Notes: a model not told the origin generated them from the sequence alone. Positions 1 to 10,866 are shown, numbered from the stretch's first letter. The stretch: DNA of 64,000 nt from Clitoria ternatea (GCA_037962975.1 CM075673.1:23606001-23670000); one strand, 5' to 3'. A program made the numbers and translations.

Positions 1-213
1 GAGTTTCATCAAGGGAAACTGGTGGCCATTGTTAATAACCGTCATGAGAGTCCGCCAGACACGCCATACGAGTTTGCTCCTTTACCTGAAGGCCAATCAA
101 TGGGACCTTCTCTTCTTAAGCTCATAAGTACAGGAACGGACCCCAGTGCGGATAAAGGCAAGACCGGGGGTAAAGGCAAAGGGAAGGAAGGAGATACAAG
201 CCGCAAAAACTAG
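1..213 (+). CDS. C-terminal end of aORF1 of element B (partial at the window edge)
   Basis: Open from base 1 (EFHQGKLVAIVNNRHESPP...) to TAG at 211-213, ending in a Gly/Lys-rich tail (GGKGKGKEGD). It is almost identical to the end of aORF1 of element A at 8304-8516, but in the other orientation because B is inverted. The start lies outside the window. An apparent Met at 22 is internal. Confidence 0.85.
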   Translation, partial: EFHQGKLVAIVNNRHESPPDTPYEFAPLPEGQSMGPSLLKLISTGTDPSADKGKTGGKGKGKEGDTSRKN

Positions 214-391
214 TGCCTTCCTTTTTTCTTTTTTCTTTTTATTGGTTCAAATTCGCTGTGTTCCGGGATCAGCTCCGGATTATTGGACGAATTTCTTCAT
301 GTAATATTCATTTAATCAATAAAAGAACGATTTGCCTTTATATGCATGTGTATCGAGTCATTTCGGATTTAAGTAATGAATATCGGATAAT

Positions 392-396
392 ATAAT
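392..396. repeat. Left target-site duplication of element A (ATAAT)
   Basis: ATAAT just before the 5' LTR is repeated directly after the 3' LTR at 16915-16919. The uninterrupted target can be read in the inverted paralogous spacer of A near 8115-8145, where the flanks of A are contiguous with a single copy of the five bases. This confirms both element ends. Confidence 0.93.
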
Positions 397-1127
397 TGAT
401 CTGGTCTCAATATCGGTATATGACCTGCAAGGCATATTTCAACGTCTTTGTCAAGACATCAACGTGTAACCGGTGTCATCGGTATACATCCGGACTGTAA
501 TTCCGTATCAAGCGTTCTCCCTATACCGGTTGTTCAGGATAACACCATGACATCGGACAATACACACGTCACTGTGCTAAAGACAAGGATAATTGCTACA
601 GGGATCGATCAATAATTCCCTGCACTACGAGCCAAATTCTGCTCACGGGAATGGTCAACTTGTTCCCTAATCCTAGTCTATATTCTCTATGCTCAATATA
701 AAATAGCCACTTGACCCAATCATGCTGGTAAGTGTGCAATATAATAATGCTAATGGGAGTTAGTGGTTCCCCACTAACGAGTCCTCGAAAAACGAGCCAA
801 TCAGGTATATGAACTCATTTCAATAATGAAGTGAGGGATCTTTTAACTGATTCTATGCACGATTACTCTCAAAAAATACATTCCTTACTTGGAATATGAT
901 CACTGACTTGAGCGTCGGAGAATCATTGCAGGTGACACCACCATTCGCCCACTTCAACGCGTTAGGTCGGTGTGAAGGACCTCCAGAACGTCCAGTCCGC
1001 TCTCTCCGCTCAAGGACAATGGATACCTACACCGGATACTCATACATCCGGTCTCCTATACGGTATTTACATACTGTTTGTGACTGACTTGAGTCCGGAT
1101 CTCTAGACCCCGGTTCAGGACAGACCA
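397..1127 (+). repeat. 5' LTR of element A
   Basis: 731 bp, TGAT...ACCA, followed one base later by the primer binding site. It is nearly identical to the LTR at 16184-16914 and to the inverted B LTR at 23897-24627. TATAAAAT at about 697-704 is a candidate TATA box for the genomic RNA. Small open frames inside the LTR are not considered genes. Confidence 0.93.
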
Positions 1128-1128
1128 T

Positions 1129-1147
1129 TGGCACGCCCGGTGGGACG
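1129..1147 (+). other. Primer binding site of element A
   Basis: TGGCACGCCCGGTGGGACG starts with TGG, two bases after the LTR terminus, where minus-strand DNA synthesis is primed from a tRNA 3' end. It is not the common initiator-Met site. I cannot name the tRNA with certainty. Confidence 0.75.
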
Positions 1148-1193
1148 CGATAAAGTTATTCCCATATCTATTGAAAAGAGCAAGTAATCCACA

Positions 1194-2466
1194 ATGGAAG
1201 TGGAAGCACATGATTTCGTAGAAAATCAGCCTGAATACAGAACTAACCCCAACGTCTTCAGGAAGCTCAACTTTGATTCTCATGGGGGCAGCTCAAAGAA
1301 AATAGTAACAGTGTCTAATCCTGATCCTCGTGATGAGCTGATCAGCCAACTTCAGAGGGAACTCGCTGAATTGCGAAGAGAGAGAAGGCAAAGCGAGGAT
1401 AAAGAATCATCCCGCACGCGAAACACCCCCCGTACAACTGATGGTGAAAAGTCCACCACTCTCCAATACTCAAAGATCCCTACGTTTGACGAGGAAGAAC
1501 AAACTCATGATTCTGAAGATGAGGCTTCCCGAAGGAAGAGGGAGTCAACGGCAGCACCTCCAGTGTCTTACAAGCTAAAAGTTCCTTTTTCAAGGAGACT
1601 TATGAGCATCCACATCCCCAAGCACCTTCAAACTACTCAGCCACTTTCCATTGGAAAATACAATGGAGAAACTGATCCTACTAAGCACCTTGATGCTTAC
1701 GTATTTGAAGCCATGTACTTGGGGGCTGATGAAGATGTGATGTGCCGAATGTTCCCTCGAACATTATCTGAGGAGGCCCTTGGATGGTTTAAAGGTTTAC
1801 CTTCTAGATCCATAGATTCTTGGGCTGAGATGGCAGCTACTTTTGAAACTCACTTTGTCATCTCCAGAGATGTGCCCAGGACGTCTCATACCTTGGCTCA
1901 GATTAAGCAAGGTGAAAACAAAGGCTTAAAAGACTTCTTGAAGAGGTTCTGCAAGGAAGCAGCCCTGGTTCCTAACCTCACAGAGTCTATTAAGCTGCAT
2001 ATCGTTATTGAGGCGTTGCAGCCAGGATCAGGAAAAGCCCTCCTGTAACTTTTGAGGAGTTCAGGAAAAAAGCCCTCCTGTAACTTTTGAGGAGTTCAGG
2101 AAAAAAGCCTCCAAATACGTGAGTATAGAGATGCACTTGGAGGCCATAGCTGCAAAGAAGAAGCCATCAGCACCACCTTCCCAAGCCCAGAAGGGTAAGG
2201 AGAAAACGAGGTCAGAGCGCATGGAGAGGCCATTCACCAATCCCAGAGTCAATAACCACTCTCCTCGACCTCGAGAAAGGCATGTTAACTCCTTCAGCCA
2301 TTATGCACAACTATCTGCCAAACCATCTCAGATTTTGAGAGAGGTTGGATGGCCAGCTTTCAGCATATATGGCATCAGAAGGCCAGCTCCCATGAAAAGG
2401 CCAGGAAATCCCCGCAAATACTGCGATTTTCACGAACAGAATGGTCATTCCACTGATGAATGCTAA
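1194..2466 (+). pseudogene. gag: gag of element A, frameshifted and with a stop codon
   Basis: Starts at ATG 1194 (MEVEAHDFVEN...), 67 bp after the LTR. The first frame gives 284 residues with a charged N-terminal part and a Retrotrans_gag core around residues 160-270 (EEALGWFKGLPS, then a SW motif). It forms the virus-like particle. At 2037-2106 a 35-bp segment is tandemly duplicated and about 20 bp present in copy B are missing, which shifts the frame and ends the protein at 2048. The reading continues in another frame at 2119-2466 through a zinc-knuckle variant C-X2-H-X4-H-X4-C (CDFHEQNGHSTDEC) and meets TAA at 2464-2466 right after the last Cys, where B has CAA (Gln). In B gag and pol form one frame apart from one stop, so the ancestral product was probably a single Gag-Pol. 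Confidence 0.9.
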
Positions 2467-5400
2467 GCTCTAAAGAACGCGGTTGAGACGCTAATTAGAG
2501 AAGGCAAGTTAAAACAATACCTGTTCAAAGAGAAATCTTTTGACAGAGTAGATCGGAATGAGAAAAGAGAAAGGGATCCAGATGACGGGGATGACAATAA
2601 TCGTAACCCGGTCAGAAAATTCTCTGCTTCGGAGAAACAGAAGGGTGTGATGACCGATGAAGTAGCGCACAAGGACGGCAATCCTCAGCAACAACGTCAA
2701 GGTCGGCGTGAAGTCATTGACATGATTGCTGGAGGATTCGCCGGAGGAGGAGCTTCAATTACAGCTCGTAAGAATCATCATAGAATGATTCTATCTGTGC
2801 AGGGGAAAGTCAAAGACAATCGCCCTTTCAGAGGTGGGATTGAGGCTCCAACAATCTCTTTCTCCGATGAGGATTTTGGCCCGACCATTCCTGGTGGTGA
2901 TGATGCTGTGGTCATCACAGCGGTGATAGCCAACAAGGACGTCCGAAGAATCCTTGTTGACCAGGGAAGTTCCTGCGATGTTATTTTCTATAATTGCTTT
3001 GAAAGGATGGGTTTTAAAGACTCAGACTTACAACCTTATATGCAGGAACTAACAGCTTTCAACGGAGCAAAGCAGTCGACCAAAGGGTATCTTGATACCC
3101 TTATTTCGTTTGAAGGCGAACCAGGGGCCAGGACGGTTAAGTCCCGAGTGCTAGTGATTGATGTCAAATCACCATTTAATGGCATCATAGGCCGCCCCAC
3201 ACTAAATGCAATGGAGGCAATTGTATCAACCCCACATCTCCTTATCAAATTCATTGACAAGGATAATTCTGTTTCATCTATCCGGGGTGATCAAGAGATG
3301 GCTAGGTACTGTTACAACCTTAGCCTCAACATGACAAAGCTGGATGCCTCCAATAAAAAGAGGAAACTCAATGATGCTGGAGCAGCTGCTGGATCTGTAA
3401 GCCTTGTCGACCTGGACCCTAGGGCGGATTTAAACATTGATCCGTCTAACCCATTAAAGCCCACACCGGATGGAAGTTCCAGGGACATCGTCTTAGGAGA
3501 TTCTCCGGAAAAGATCACCCATATCAATGACAAGCTAGATACAGAGATGGAGCAGCGACTACTAACACTCCTGCAAGAATTTAAAGACCTCTTTGCATGG
3601 ACTGCAGCCGATATGCCTGGTATAGATCCTGCTTTCTGCTGTCATAAATTATCCGTCTATCCAGAGACGAAACCGGTAGCCCAGAAGAAAAGGAGATTGG
3701 GCCCAGAGAAACAGAAGGCAGCTTGCCAGCAAACTGAGGAATTGCTGAAGGCCGGATTTATCAAAGAGATCCGTTATTCCTCTTGGCTCTCGAATGTAGT
3801 GATGGTCCATAAGTCCAATGGCAAATGGAGAATGTGCGTTGACTATGTGGACCTCAACCGCTGCTGTCCAAAGGATCCTTATCCTCTTCCTAATATAGAT
3901 CGGATGGTAGATGATTCCTCTGGTTATCAATACCTAAGCTTCATGGATGCTTATTCGGGTTACAACCAGATTCCGATGTGCGAGGAGGATCAAGAAAAGA
4001 CAGCCTTTATAAATGATCGCGGTGTCTTTTGCTATACAGTTATGCCCTTTGGCCTGAAAAATGCTGGGGCAACATATCAGCGTATGATCAACAAGGTTTT
4101 TGAAGGTATGCATACCAAACTTGTTGAAGTCTACATCGATGATATAATAGCCAAGACATCGGTTGGAGGTGATCATATTGAAGACCTACGCCAAGTATTC
4201 ACCCGTTTGAGAGAATTTAACATGAGGCTAAACCCGATGAAATGCACCTTCACTGTCCCTGCTGGGAAGTTCTTGGGTTTCATGTTAACTCAACGCGGTA
4301 TTGAAGCCAATCCAGGGAAATGCCAAACGATTCTAGACATGCAAAGTCCAAAGAATCTCAGAGAAGTACAATCCCTGAATGGCAAAGTGGCAGCTTTGGC
4401 ACGATTCATGCCAAAGATGGCTCATAGATCCCTCCCTCTGTATAAGATACTGAAAAAGTCCAAGAAATTCGAGTGGGGACAGGAACAAGAGAAAGCATTC
4501 CAAGAGCTTAAGGAGGTGTTGTCCAAGCCTCCCATTCTCACAAAGCCTGACCCCGAAGACACACTCATCCTATACTTGACTATTTCAGATGAAGCTTTGG
4601 GCGTTGCCTTGATAAAAGAAACTCCCGACGGACAGAGACCGGTCTATTTCACTAGCAAAACTTTACAAGGTGTTGAAATCCGGTATCAAAAAATTGAAAA
4701 GGCCGCCCTCGCTGTTGTTTGGGCCTCTCGATGGCTGCGTCCGTACTTTCACGCCCATCCAATCATAGTAAGAACGGATTTACCACTCCGCTCTGTTTTG
4801 ATTAAGCCCGACCTCGCTGGGAGGATGATCAAATGGTCTATCGAACTCTCTGAGTTTGATATATCCTACGAACCCCGAAGCGCCATTAAAGCTCAAGTCC
4901 TGGCTGATTTTATTGTGGAGATGACAGGGACTGATCCAGATTCCCCTCGTGTCCATTGGACCATTTATGTTGATGGTTCATCGAACCAAAGAGGCTCTGG
5001 AGCAGGTGTAGTTCTAGAAAGTGATGACGGAGTACACCTGGAAATCTCCCTTCGTTTTAATTTCAAAACCTCCAACAACCAAGCTGAATACGAAGCTTGT
5101 TTGGCCGGACTGAGAGCTACAATTGACATCAGAGCTTCTGAGGCGACGCTCTGCAGCGATTCACAACTGGTGATTTCACAAATCTTAGGAGATTATCAGG
5201 CTCGTGAACCTCAACTCCAATTATACTTGAACTGTGTCAACGAGTTGAGAGAGAAATTCTCGAAAATGGAATTCAAGTATGTTCCACGCGAAGAGAATAC
5301 TAGAGCGGATATACTCTCCAGATTAGCAAGCACCAAACGACCAGGTAGCACAACTACGCTGGTTCAAAGCACACTAACGTCGCCCAGCATTCCTCTTTTC

Positions 5401-6681
5401 CCTTCTCTAAATGCCATAATGACAAACTCTCTTTACGGAGATACATGGATGGCCCCCTACATCCGTTATTTGGCCGATGGACAGCTGCCTACGGATGAGA
5501 AGGAAAAGACGAGGATAAGGAGGGAATTACCATACTTCACTATGATTGATGGTAATCTTTACAGAAGGGCGCTCTCTGTGCCCTATTTGATTTGTCTCAA
5601 GGAGAATGAGGTGCAAGACATAATGGAGGAAGTGCATGGAGGACAATGTGGACATCATGCCGGAGGAAGAAGCTTAATGCGAAAAATCCTCAGGGCTGGA
5701 TACTGGTGGCCCACGATGAAGCAGGACTCCATTGACTTCGTTAAAAAATGCGATGCTTGCCAAAAATTCTCCAACCTTCACCACACACCGGCGGAAGAAC
5801 TCTTCACATCCGCTGTTCCATGGCCCTTCTACCAATGGGGATTGGATATTCTGGGCCCCTTTCCAACTGCTCCTGGGGGCATCAAATATCTCATTGTAGG
5901 GGTCGACTATTTCACTAAGTGGATAGAAGCAGAGCCGGTGGTACATATTACTTCAGCCCGAACTCGTCGTTTCATGTATGAAAACATTATAACACGGTTC
6001 GGGGTCCCAGCACGGATTGTCACAGATAATGGCACCCAGTTCACGGACAGAAAATTCACAGATTTACTTGAAGGGTTAGGAATAACCCAGATATTCTCAT
6101 CCGTTGAACATCCCCAAACTAACGGCCAAGCTGAAGTGGCCAACAGGGAAGTGCTGAAAAGACTAAAGAAACGCCTTGGTGAAGCCAAGGGCGGATGGAC
6201 AGACCAGCTATGCCACGTCCTGTGGGCATACCGGACAACGCCTCATTCATCTACTAACGAATCCCCATATCGCCTGACATACGGGGTAGAGGCAATGATA
6301 CCCGTGGAACTGCAGATTGCTTCCACAAGGGTCAAATACTTCTCTGAAGCGTCTAATAATGCTAATTTGGCGACAGAAATGGATGTCATACCAGAACTCA
6401 GAGAAGATGCATTTGTCAGGGACCAAGCTATCAAAGCCAAAGTTGCTCTCCGATACAACAAGCGAGTTCAATCAAGGACTTTCAACGTCGGAGATTTGGT
6501 TTTGAGAAAAGCAAGTATAGGGAACAAATTTGCTCATCAAGGCAAACTAGCCCCAAACTGGGAAGGCCCATACAGGGTATCCGAGGTTACTGGCAAAGGC
6601 TCTTACCGCCTTGAGAACCTTGATGGCACTCCAATCCGGAATAAGTGGAACACCCAAAACTTGCGCATCTACTATAGCTAG
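2467..6681 (+). CDS. pol: pol of element A: protease, reverse transcriptase, two RNases H, integrase
   Basis: Open from the gag stop at 2467 to TAG at 6681; the first internal Met is at 2647 (1,344 residues from there). Domains counted from that Met: aspartic protease with DQGSS near residue 104; RT with FMDAYSGYN near 432 and catalytic YIDD near 495; RT-linked RNase H about 645-730; a second, archaeal-type RNase H starting at YVDGSS near 774, followed by the DSQLV segment; integrase with an HHCC zinc finger about 995-1040, a DDE core (LDILGP, TDNGTQ, EVANRE) and a C-terminal region with GPYRV. The dual RNase H marks the Tat lineage. The enzymatic part has no internal stop, but its natural start lies upstream across the broken gag, so expression from this copy is doubtful. 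Copy B has the same protein with scattered substitutions. Confidence 0.93.
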   Translation, partial: ALKNAVETLIREGKLKQYLFKEKSFDRVDRNEKRERDPDDGDDNNRNPVRKFSASEKQKGVMTDEVAHKDGNPQQQRQGRREVIDMIAGGFAGGGASITARKNHHRMILSVQGKVKDNRPFRGGIEAPTISFSDEDFGPTIPGGDDAVVITAVIANKDVRRILVDQGSSCDVIFYNCFERMGFKDSDLQPYMQELTAFNGAKQSTKGYLDTLISFEGEPGARTVKSRVLVIDVKSPFNGIIGRPTLNAMEAIVSTPHLLIKFIDKDNSVSSIRGDQEMARYCYNLSLNMTKLDASNKKRKLNDAGAAAGSVSLVDLDPRADLNIDPSNPLKPTPDGSSRDIVLGDSPEKITHINDKLDTEMEQRLLTLLQEFKDLFAWTAADMPGIDPAFCCHKLSVYPETKPVAQKKRRLGPEKQKAACQQTEELLKAGFIKEIRYSSWLSNVVMVHKSNGKWRMCVDYVDLNRCCPKDPYPLPNIDRMVDDSSGYQYLSFMDAYSGYNQIPMCEEDQEKTAFINDRGVFCYTVMPFGLKNAGATYQRMINKVFEGMHTKLVEVYIDDIIAKTSVGGDHIEDLRQVFTRLREFNMRLNPMKCTFTVPAGKFLGFMLTQRGIEANPGKCQTILDMQSPKNLREVQSLNGKVAALARFMPKMAHRSLPLYKILKKSKKFEWGQEQEKAFQELKEVLSKPPILTKPDPEDTLILYLTISDEALGVALIKETPDGQRPVYFTSKTLQGVEIRYQKIEKAALAVVWASRWLRPYFHAHPIIVRTDLPLRSVLIKPDLAGRMIKWSIELSEFDISYEPRSAIKAQVLADFIVEMTGTDPDSPRVHWTIYVDGSSNQRGSGAGVVLESDDGVHLEISLRFNFKTSNNQAEYEACLAGLRATIDIRASEATLCSDSQLVISQILGDYQAREPQLQLYLNCVNELREKFSKMEFKYVPREENTRADILSRLASTKRPGSTTTLVQSTLTSPSIPLFPSLNAIMTNSLYGDTWMAPYIRYLADGQLPTDEKEKTRIRRELPYFTMIDGNLYRRALSVPYLICLKENEVQDIMEEVHGGQCGHHAGGRSLMRKILRAGYWWPTMKQDSIDFVKKCDACQKFSNLHHTPAEELFTSAVPWPFYQWGLDILGPFPTAPGGIKYLIVGVDYFTKWIEAEPVVHITSARTRRFMYENIITRFGVPARIVTDNGTQFTDRKFTDLLEGLGITQIFSSVEHPQTNGQAEVANREVLKRLKKRLGEAKGGWTDQLCHVLWAYRTTPHSSTNESPYRLTYGVEAMIPVELQIASTRVKYFSEASNNANLATEMDVIPELREDAFVRDQAIKAKVALRYNKRVQSRTFNVGDLVLRKASIGNKFAHQGKLAPNWEGPYRVSEVTGKGSYRLENLDGTPIRNKWNTQNLRIYYS

Positions 6682-6865
6682 CTGGTGGAGCAATACACAT
6701 TCTCCTATCCTCATTTTTGATTGAATACTGGAGAAATTATTTTCCTAGCTACGCTTTCATTGTAATTCTTATTTTTGATTTAATAAGAATCTCTCACAAC
6801 AACTTAACTCTTTCGAGTTTTTCTTATGCTGTGATTTTCAGTTTGTCCGGCGTACAAAAACGTAT

Positions 6866-7000
6866 TCAGGACGGATGATCTCAACTACTTATTCTATGGT
6901 TGACGATGCAACTCCTCAAATATGTGTGGCGCACAAGAGCATACTCAGGACGGATGATCACAATTACCCATTCCGTAATTGATGATGTAACTCCTCGAGT
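6866..7000 (+). repeat. Two hairpin-type repeat units
   Basis: Two units starting TCAGGACGGATGATC and ending ACTCCT, about 80 bp apart. They have the same framework as the larger array at 11622-12440, with different inner stems: TCAAC/GTTGA in the first and CAATTAC/GTAATTG in the second. The inverted B copy lies at about 18035-18170. Confidence 0.75.
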
Positions 7001-7019
7001 GTGTCTAAGTAACTGAAGG

Positions 7020-7500
7020 CCCGGATTGTAGGATTAAACCGAACTCTGGGTACGGTTAGTAAGTTTGGCTGAACACCGGTGAAGACCTGGGCTGTAGGAT
7101 TAAACCGAACCTTAGGAAATGGGTTGTAGGATTGAACCGAACCCCATTCTAAGAGCGGTAAAAGGGTATAACCCAACACCGTATTGAAGGCTTGGGCGCA
7201 GTAAGCTGGTTCTTCTTCAAGACCACGCTGAACCCCAAGTAACGGGCGCAGTAGGTTCAGGACTAGCCCTGATCCGAACCCCGTGTTGAAGTCTCAGATT
7301 GTAGGATTAAACCGAACTCTGAGTACGACTAGTAGGATTGACCGAACGTCGGTGAAGAATTGTCATTGGGTAAAACCAAAAAACCCATTGAAGAACGGTT
7401 AGTAGGATTAAACCGAACACCAAATACGATATGGATATTAGGACCAAACCGAACTCCAAACGCAACAAGTAAGTTATACTGAACTCCAAATTAATACTCT
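7020..7500 (+). repeat. Degenerate repeat field, motif TAGGATTAAACCGAAC
   Basis: At least seven copies of GTAGGATTAAACCGAAC or close variants (7028, 7094, 7125, 7300, 7331, 7400, 7438), irregularly spaced by about 30-175 bp, with related GGTGAAG and GGTTAGTA words between them. The B copy carries the field in inverted form at about 17555-18030. Confidence 0.75.
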
Positions 7501-8303
7501 CTTTTAAAGTTCTTTATTTGGAAGTTTTATAGCTTTAAACTCTGAGTCATCAATTCTTCAATTGAAGTCTGACTCGCAAACTCCGACCCAAAAATAATTC
7601 ATTCGGGTATGCCACAATCTGAGGCATATTCACCCGGAACCTTTCAGTCGGAAGTATTTATATTCGCAATCGTCAAGCAGAGGAATCTCTACCCGAAATC
7701 CTCACTCTCAAAAAACTCTCACGTGGAAACATCACTCAGAGTTTGTGCAAAGTACTGCTCACCCAATAATACTAGGGGACAGTATTAATAGTCAAACGAA
7801 TATCTTGGGGAATGAATTCTTACCGAAACAATCTCATTATCACTTCCCCTCAAGATTAACATTACAAGCCGTTCTCATGACAATAGCATGTTTACCCACA
7901 ACGGCTATTCTTTATCATGGTATTTACGACCAAAAGGCCTGACCTTTGAAAAGCAAAATATGATTTCTACCAGGCTTTTATTACTCACATTTGACAAAAA
8001 GATGCTCTATCTCTCCTGTCAAATCAAGTCTTTGGCTATCAAAACACCTATACATGAAAAACGATAGTTATATACTCCTATCCGTTCTTCATCTCGCATG
8101 TACAAATCCGGAACGATGATATTATATTATCCGATATTCATTACTTAAATCCGGAATGACTCGATACACATGCATATAAAGGCAAATCGTTCTTTTATTG
8201 ATTAAATGAATATTACATGAAGAAATTCGTCCAATAATCCGGAGCTGATCCCGGAACACAGCGAATTTGAACCAATAAAAAGAAAAAAGAAAAAAGTAAG
8301 GCA

Positions 8304-10866
8304 CTAGTTTTTGCGGCTTGTATCTCCTTCCTTCCCTTTGCCTTTACCCCCGGTCTTGCCTTTATCCGCACTGGGGTCCGTTCCTGTACTTATGAGCTTA
8401 AGAAGAGAAGGTCCCATTGATTGGCCTTCAGGTAAAGGAGCAAACTCGTATGGCGTGTCTGGCGGACTCTCATGACGGTTATTAACAATGGCCACCAGTT
8501 TCCCTTGATGAAACTCATAGAACGGATCAATACCATTCAAATTAAGTTTCACCTTGGGATTCCGGTATTGAACTTGACGAACAGCCAACCCGAAGGATTC
8601 CTTGACTGCTTGATCACACATATCTACAGCCTCGCCAAATTCTGCTTTTGTGTTCACCAACTTTGAGAGTAGCTCCTTCTCCTTACACGACCAATCTTCG
8701 GTTCCTCGAGAATAAACAATCTTGACTTCCTTAAGCTCTTCTTCCAGCTTTGAAGAGCGTTCCTTCTCCGAGCAAAGACGGGAATGGAGGTCGGAATTGA
8801 TTTTCTTTTGGTCAGCTACCTGGGCCTCCAACTCCTTGGCAAGGTACTTCAATCTGGCAATTTCTTCATCCTTCTTACATCCTTCCTCTTTGGAAGCTTC
8901 TAATTTACCTTCTAGACGGAGGATGGTCGCCTTGTCCTTAGCAGCAGCAACGCTAAGATCGTTAACCTTGCCAACTAACAAGCTGAGCCTCTCATTCTCT
9001 TCTGAAAGCTTGCGAACCGATCTCAAGAGCCCGGATAATTCTGCCAGGTGCTTCTGTCCGACATCGCAAGCTTTGGTTACTTCATCGCTCTTCAATGAGG
9101 GCTTCAGCTTGTACGGAGTTTCAGGAGCGCCCTCAGGAACAGAACCCTCGTATACCAAATATTGTGCAAGACCGGAGTTACTTTGAAGAGGGCGAGTAAC
9201 TTTGGGTGCAAAGTAAGTTGTTATTGGTTTTGCACCATAAGTGATCCCGTCGCCTGGGGCATCCGGAGTGGATCCTGCATCCAGAGCAGACCCTTCCACT
9301 ATCTTTCCCTTTGAAAGCTCCGGATCAGTACCCTCACTTGAAATTTTTTGTTTTTTGGGAGAGGGTTGACGATCCGAGGTCTTGGAGGAACCGCGTTTTG
9401 TCTTTTTCTTCTTTTCTCTGACCTTCTCAACCGCAACCCCCTCAGATCCGCCCTCAAGCAAGGGGATATCGTCACCGGCAGATGAGGTTAAAATAATAGT
9501 CTCAGCTGTAGCTTTCTTCGAATTCTGTTTCGCTTGAATGTCATTTTCAGCTACTACGGAATTCACTCCAGCTTTGAGCCCCTTCAGTTTTTCCATCTCT
9601 GGTGACACAGTTTCAATTTCAACTGCAAAACCAAACAACATGGTTAGAAATCAGAGACTTCAAGGCATGATACGATAAAACATGAAAAATAGCAGGAAAA
9701 TTACGCAGATATTCCTCGCGGGTGGACCACGATCCTAACAAACGCCTGCAAGAGAAAAATTGGTGCGAGGCGGTGTAGGATTGAAGGGCGAAAAGAACAG
9801 AAACTGAAGACGGGCTTAGTTCATCCTCCTCAGTGTAGTACGCCTGGGAGGTCAACAAAAAGTGCTCATGCGTCCAAGCCACTGGGAACTTCAGAATCCC
9901 ATCTACAGTTAACCAAAAAATTGGCTCATCAGGATGAACGCTGATCTTCGTGAAATAAGATTTGAATGAACGTCCATCAACTTTGGCGGAGTCAGTGTAT
10001 GCCTCGAAGTTGATGATCTTGGAGAGAGTCCGGAGGGATATCAAGCTCACTCCCCCCTTCTCTTTATTTACACGACGGACCACTTGAGCAAAGTAGAAAA
10101 GCATGGCCACCGTCGGTTTGAAGTTGAAGTGCTCCCCAAGCACTTCAAGAGAACGGACTAACCCCCATCCGTTAGGGTGAAGCTGCGAAGGGGCGCAGTC
10201 TAAGAATCTCAAAACCCCCATCTGAAACTTTGTGAAGGGAAAGCGCACGCCAAGATTCATAAATAAAAAGTCATACATACACAGGGACCTATCGTCCGGA
10301 GTATGACAAATCCGATCCGATGGCAGCGGAGCTAACACCATAAAGCATCTTCTGTATTTATCCTTCTTGAAGACCGTAAAACGCGGTTCCAACTCCGCTC
10401 CATCCTCCCAAGCGTGGACTGATTCCGTTTCACGGAATTCCTCAGCCACCCAGCTGAATGGGCGTTTCTTTTAGAATTTTACCCAGTCAATCCGGTGTGC
10501 AACCACGTTACACAGCCCGGAGGCTGTCTTCAATATATACTGCTGAGAGGGTGCTTCCCCTCCAGACGATCTTCCCCCAGTCGCTTTCTTCACCACCATT
10601 GTGAAAGCTTTTACACTGCGGTAAAAATCCACATCGTCAGAAACATACAGGTCACCACTCTCAGCACTCTCACTAGAGGAGGATTCTGAAGAAGGTATAA
10701 TCGCCCTTCGCCTCTGATACGGCGACGCCTCCCTCTCTGAGCTTAGTGGCTTCGATTGGAAGACCACTGGAATCCTCCCACCACGAACTGTGGGGTTTCG
10801 ATTGAAGGCCCTTCCTCCTCTTCCTCTAGGGCTAATACCACTAAAACTAACACCTTTCCTAGACAT
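8304..10866 (-). pseudogene. aORF1: antisense extra gene of element A (putative gypsy-type transposon family), one premature stop
   Basis: Two exons opposite to gag-pol. Exon 1 is 10866-9705, the intron 9704-9623 (82 bp, GTAATT...TTTGCAG), exon 2 9622-8304. Joined length is 2,481 bases, 827 codons in phase. An in-frame TAA at about 10471 (after DWVKF) breaks exon 1; the paralog aORF2 reads through there. The N-terminus is Arg/Gly/Ser-rich. The middle carries the conserved block with YDFLFMNLGVRFP and CAPSQLHPNGWG, which I match to the plant 'putative gypsy type transposon' family (PF04195). Exon 2 holds Ser/Lys-rich low-complexity sequence, a coiled coil of about 150 residues and the conserved tail SFGLAVRQVQYRNP...DPFYEFH. 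Antisense genes 3' of pol are known in Tat elements such as Grande; function unknown. The inverted B copy of the tail is at 1-213. Confidence 0.85.
9623..9704 (-). other. Predicted intron of aORF1
   Basis: GTAATT at the 5' side (9704 downward) and TTTTGCAG at the 3' side (ending at 9623). Removal joins ...EEYLR to the VEIETVSPEM frame in phase. aORF2 has an intron at the homologous position (14332-14255). Confidence 0.75.

Larger units (their letters stand above)
1..396 (-). mobile_element. Element B, left-hand part (continues beyond the window)
   Basis: Inverted counterpart of about 8125-8520 in element A. It holds the end of B's aORF1 and part of its 3' spacer, and joins 16915 through the ATAAT target site if element A is taken out. 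Confidence 0.9.
6682..8303. other. Noncoding spacer of element A between pol and the antisense genes
   Basis: Holds two hairpin-type repeat units (about 6866-7000), a field of GGATTAAACCGAAC-like motifs (about 7020-7500), then single-copy sequence. Short open frames here do not resemble proteins. The inverted counterpart in element B is 16915-18358 plus 214-396. The target ATAAT into which A inserted corresponds to about 8125-8140 in this copy. Confidence 0.8.

Noticed and set aside
213..395. 60-residue open frame, also at 8122-8304 in inverted copy
   Set aside because: Lies in the noncoding 3' spacer of the retrotransposon and resembles no protein; kept open only because the copies are recent.
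896..1087. 63-residue open frame in the LTRs (also 16683-16874 and 23937-24128)
   Set aside because: Falls in the LTR end that contains no known gene; conserved only through recent copying.
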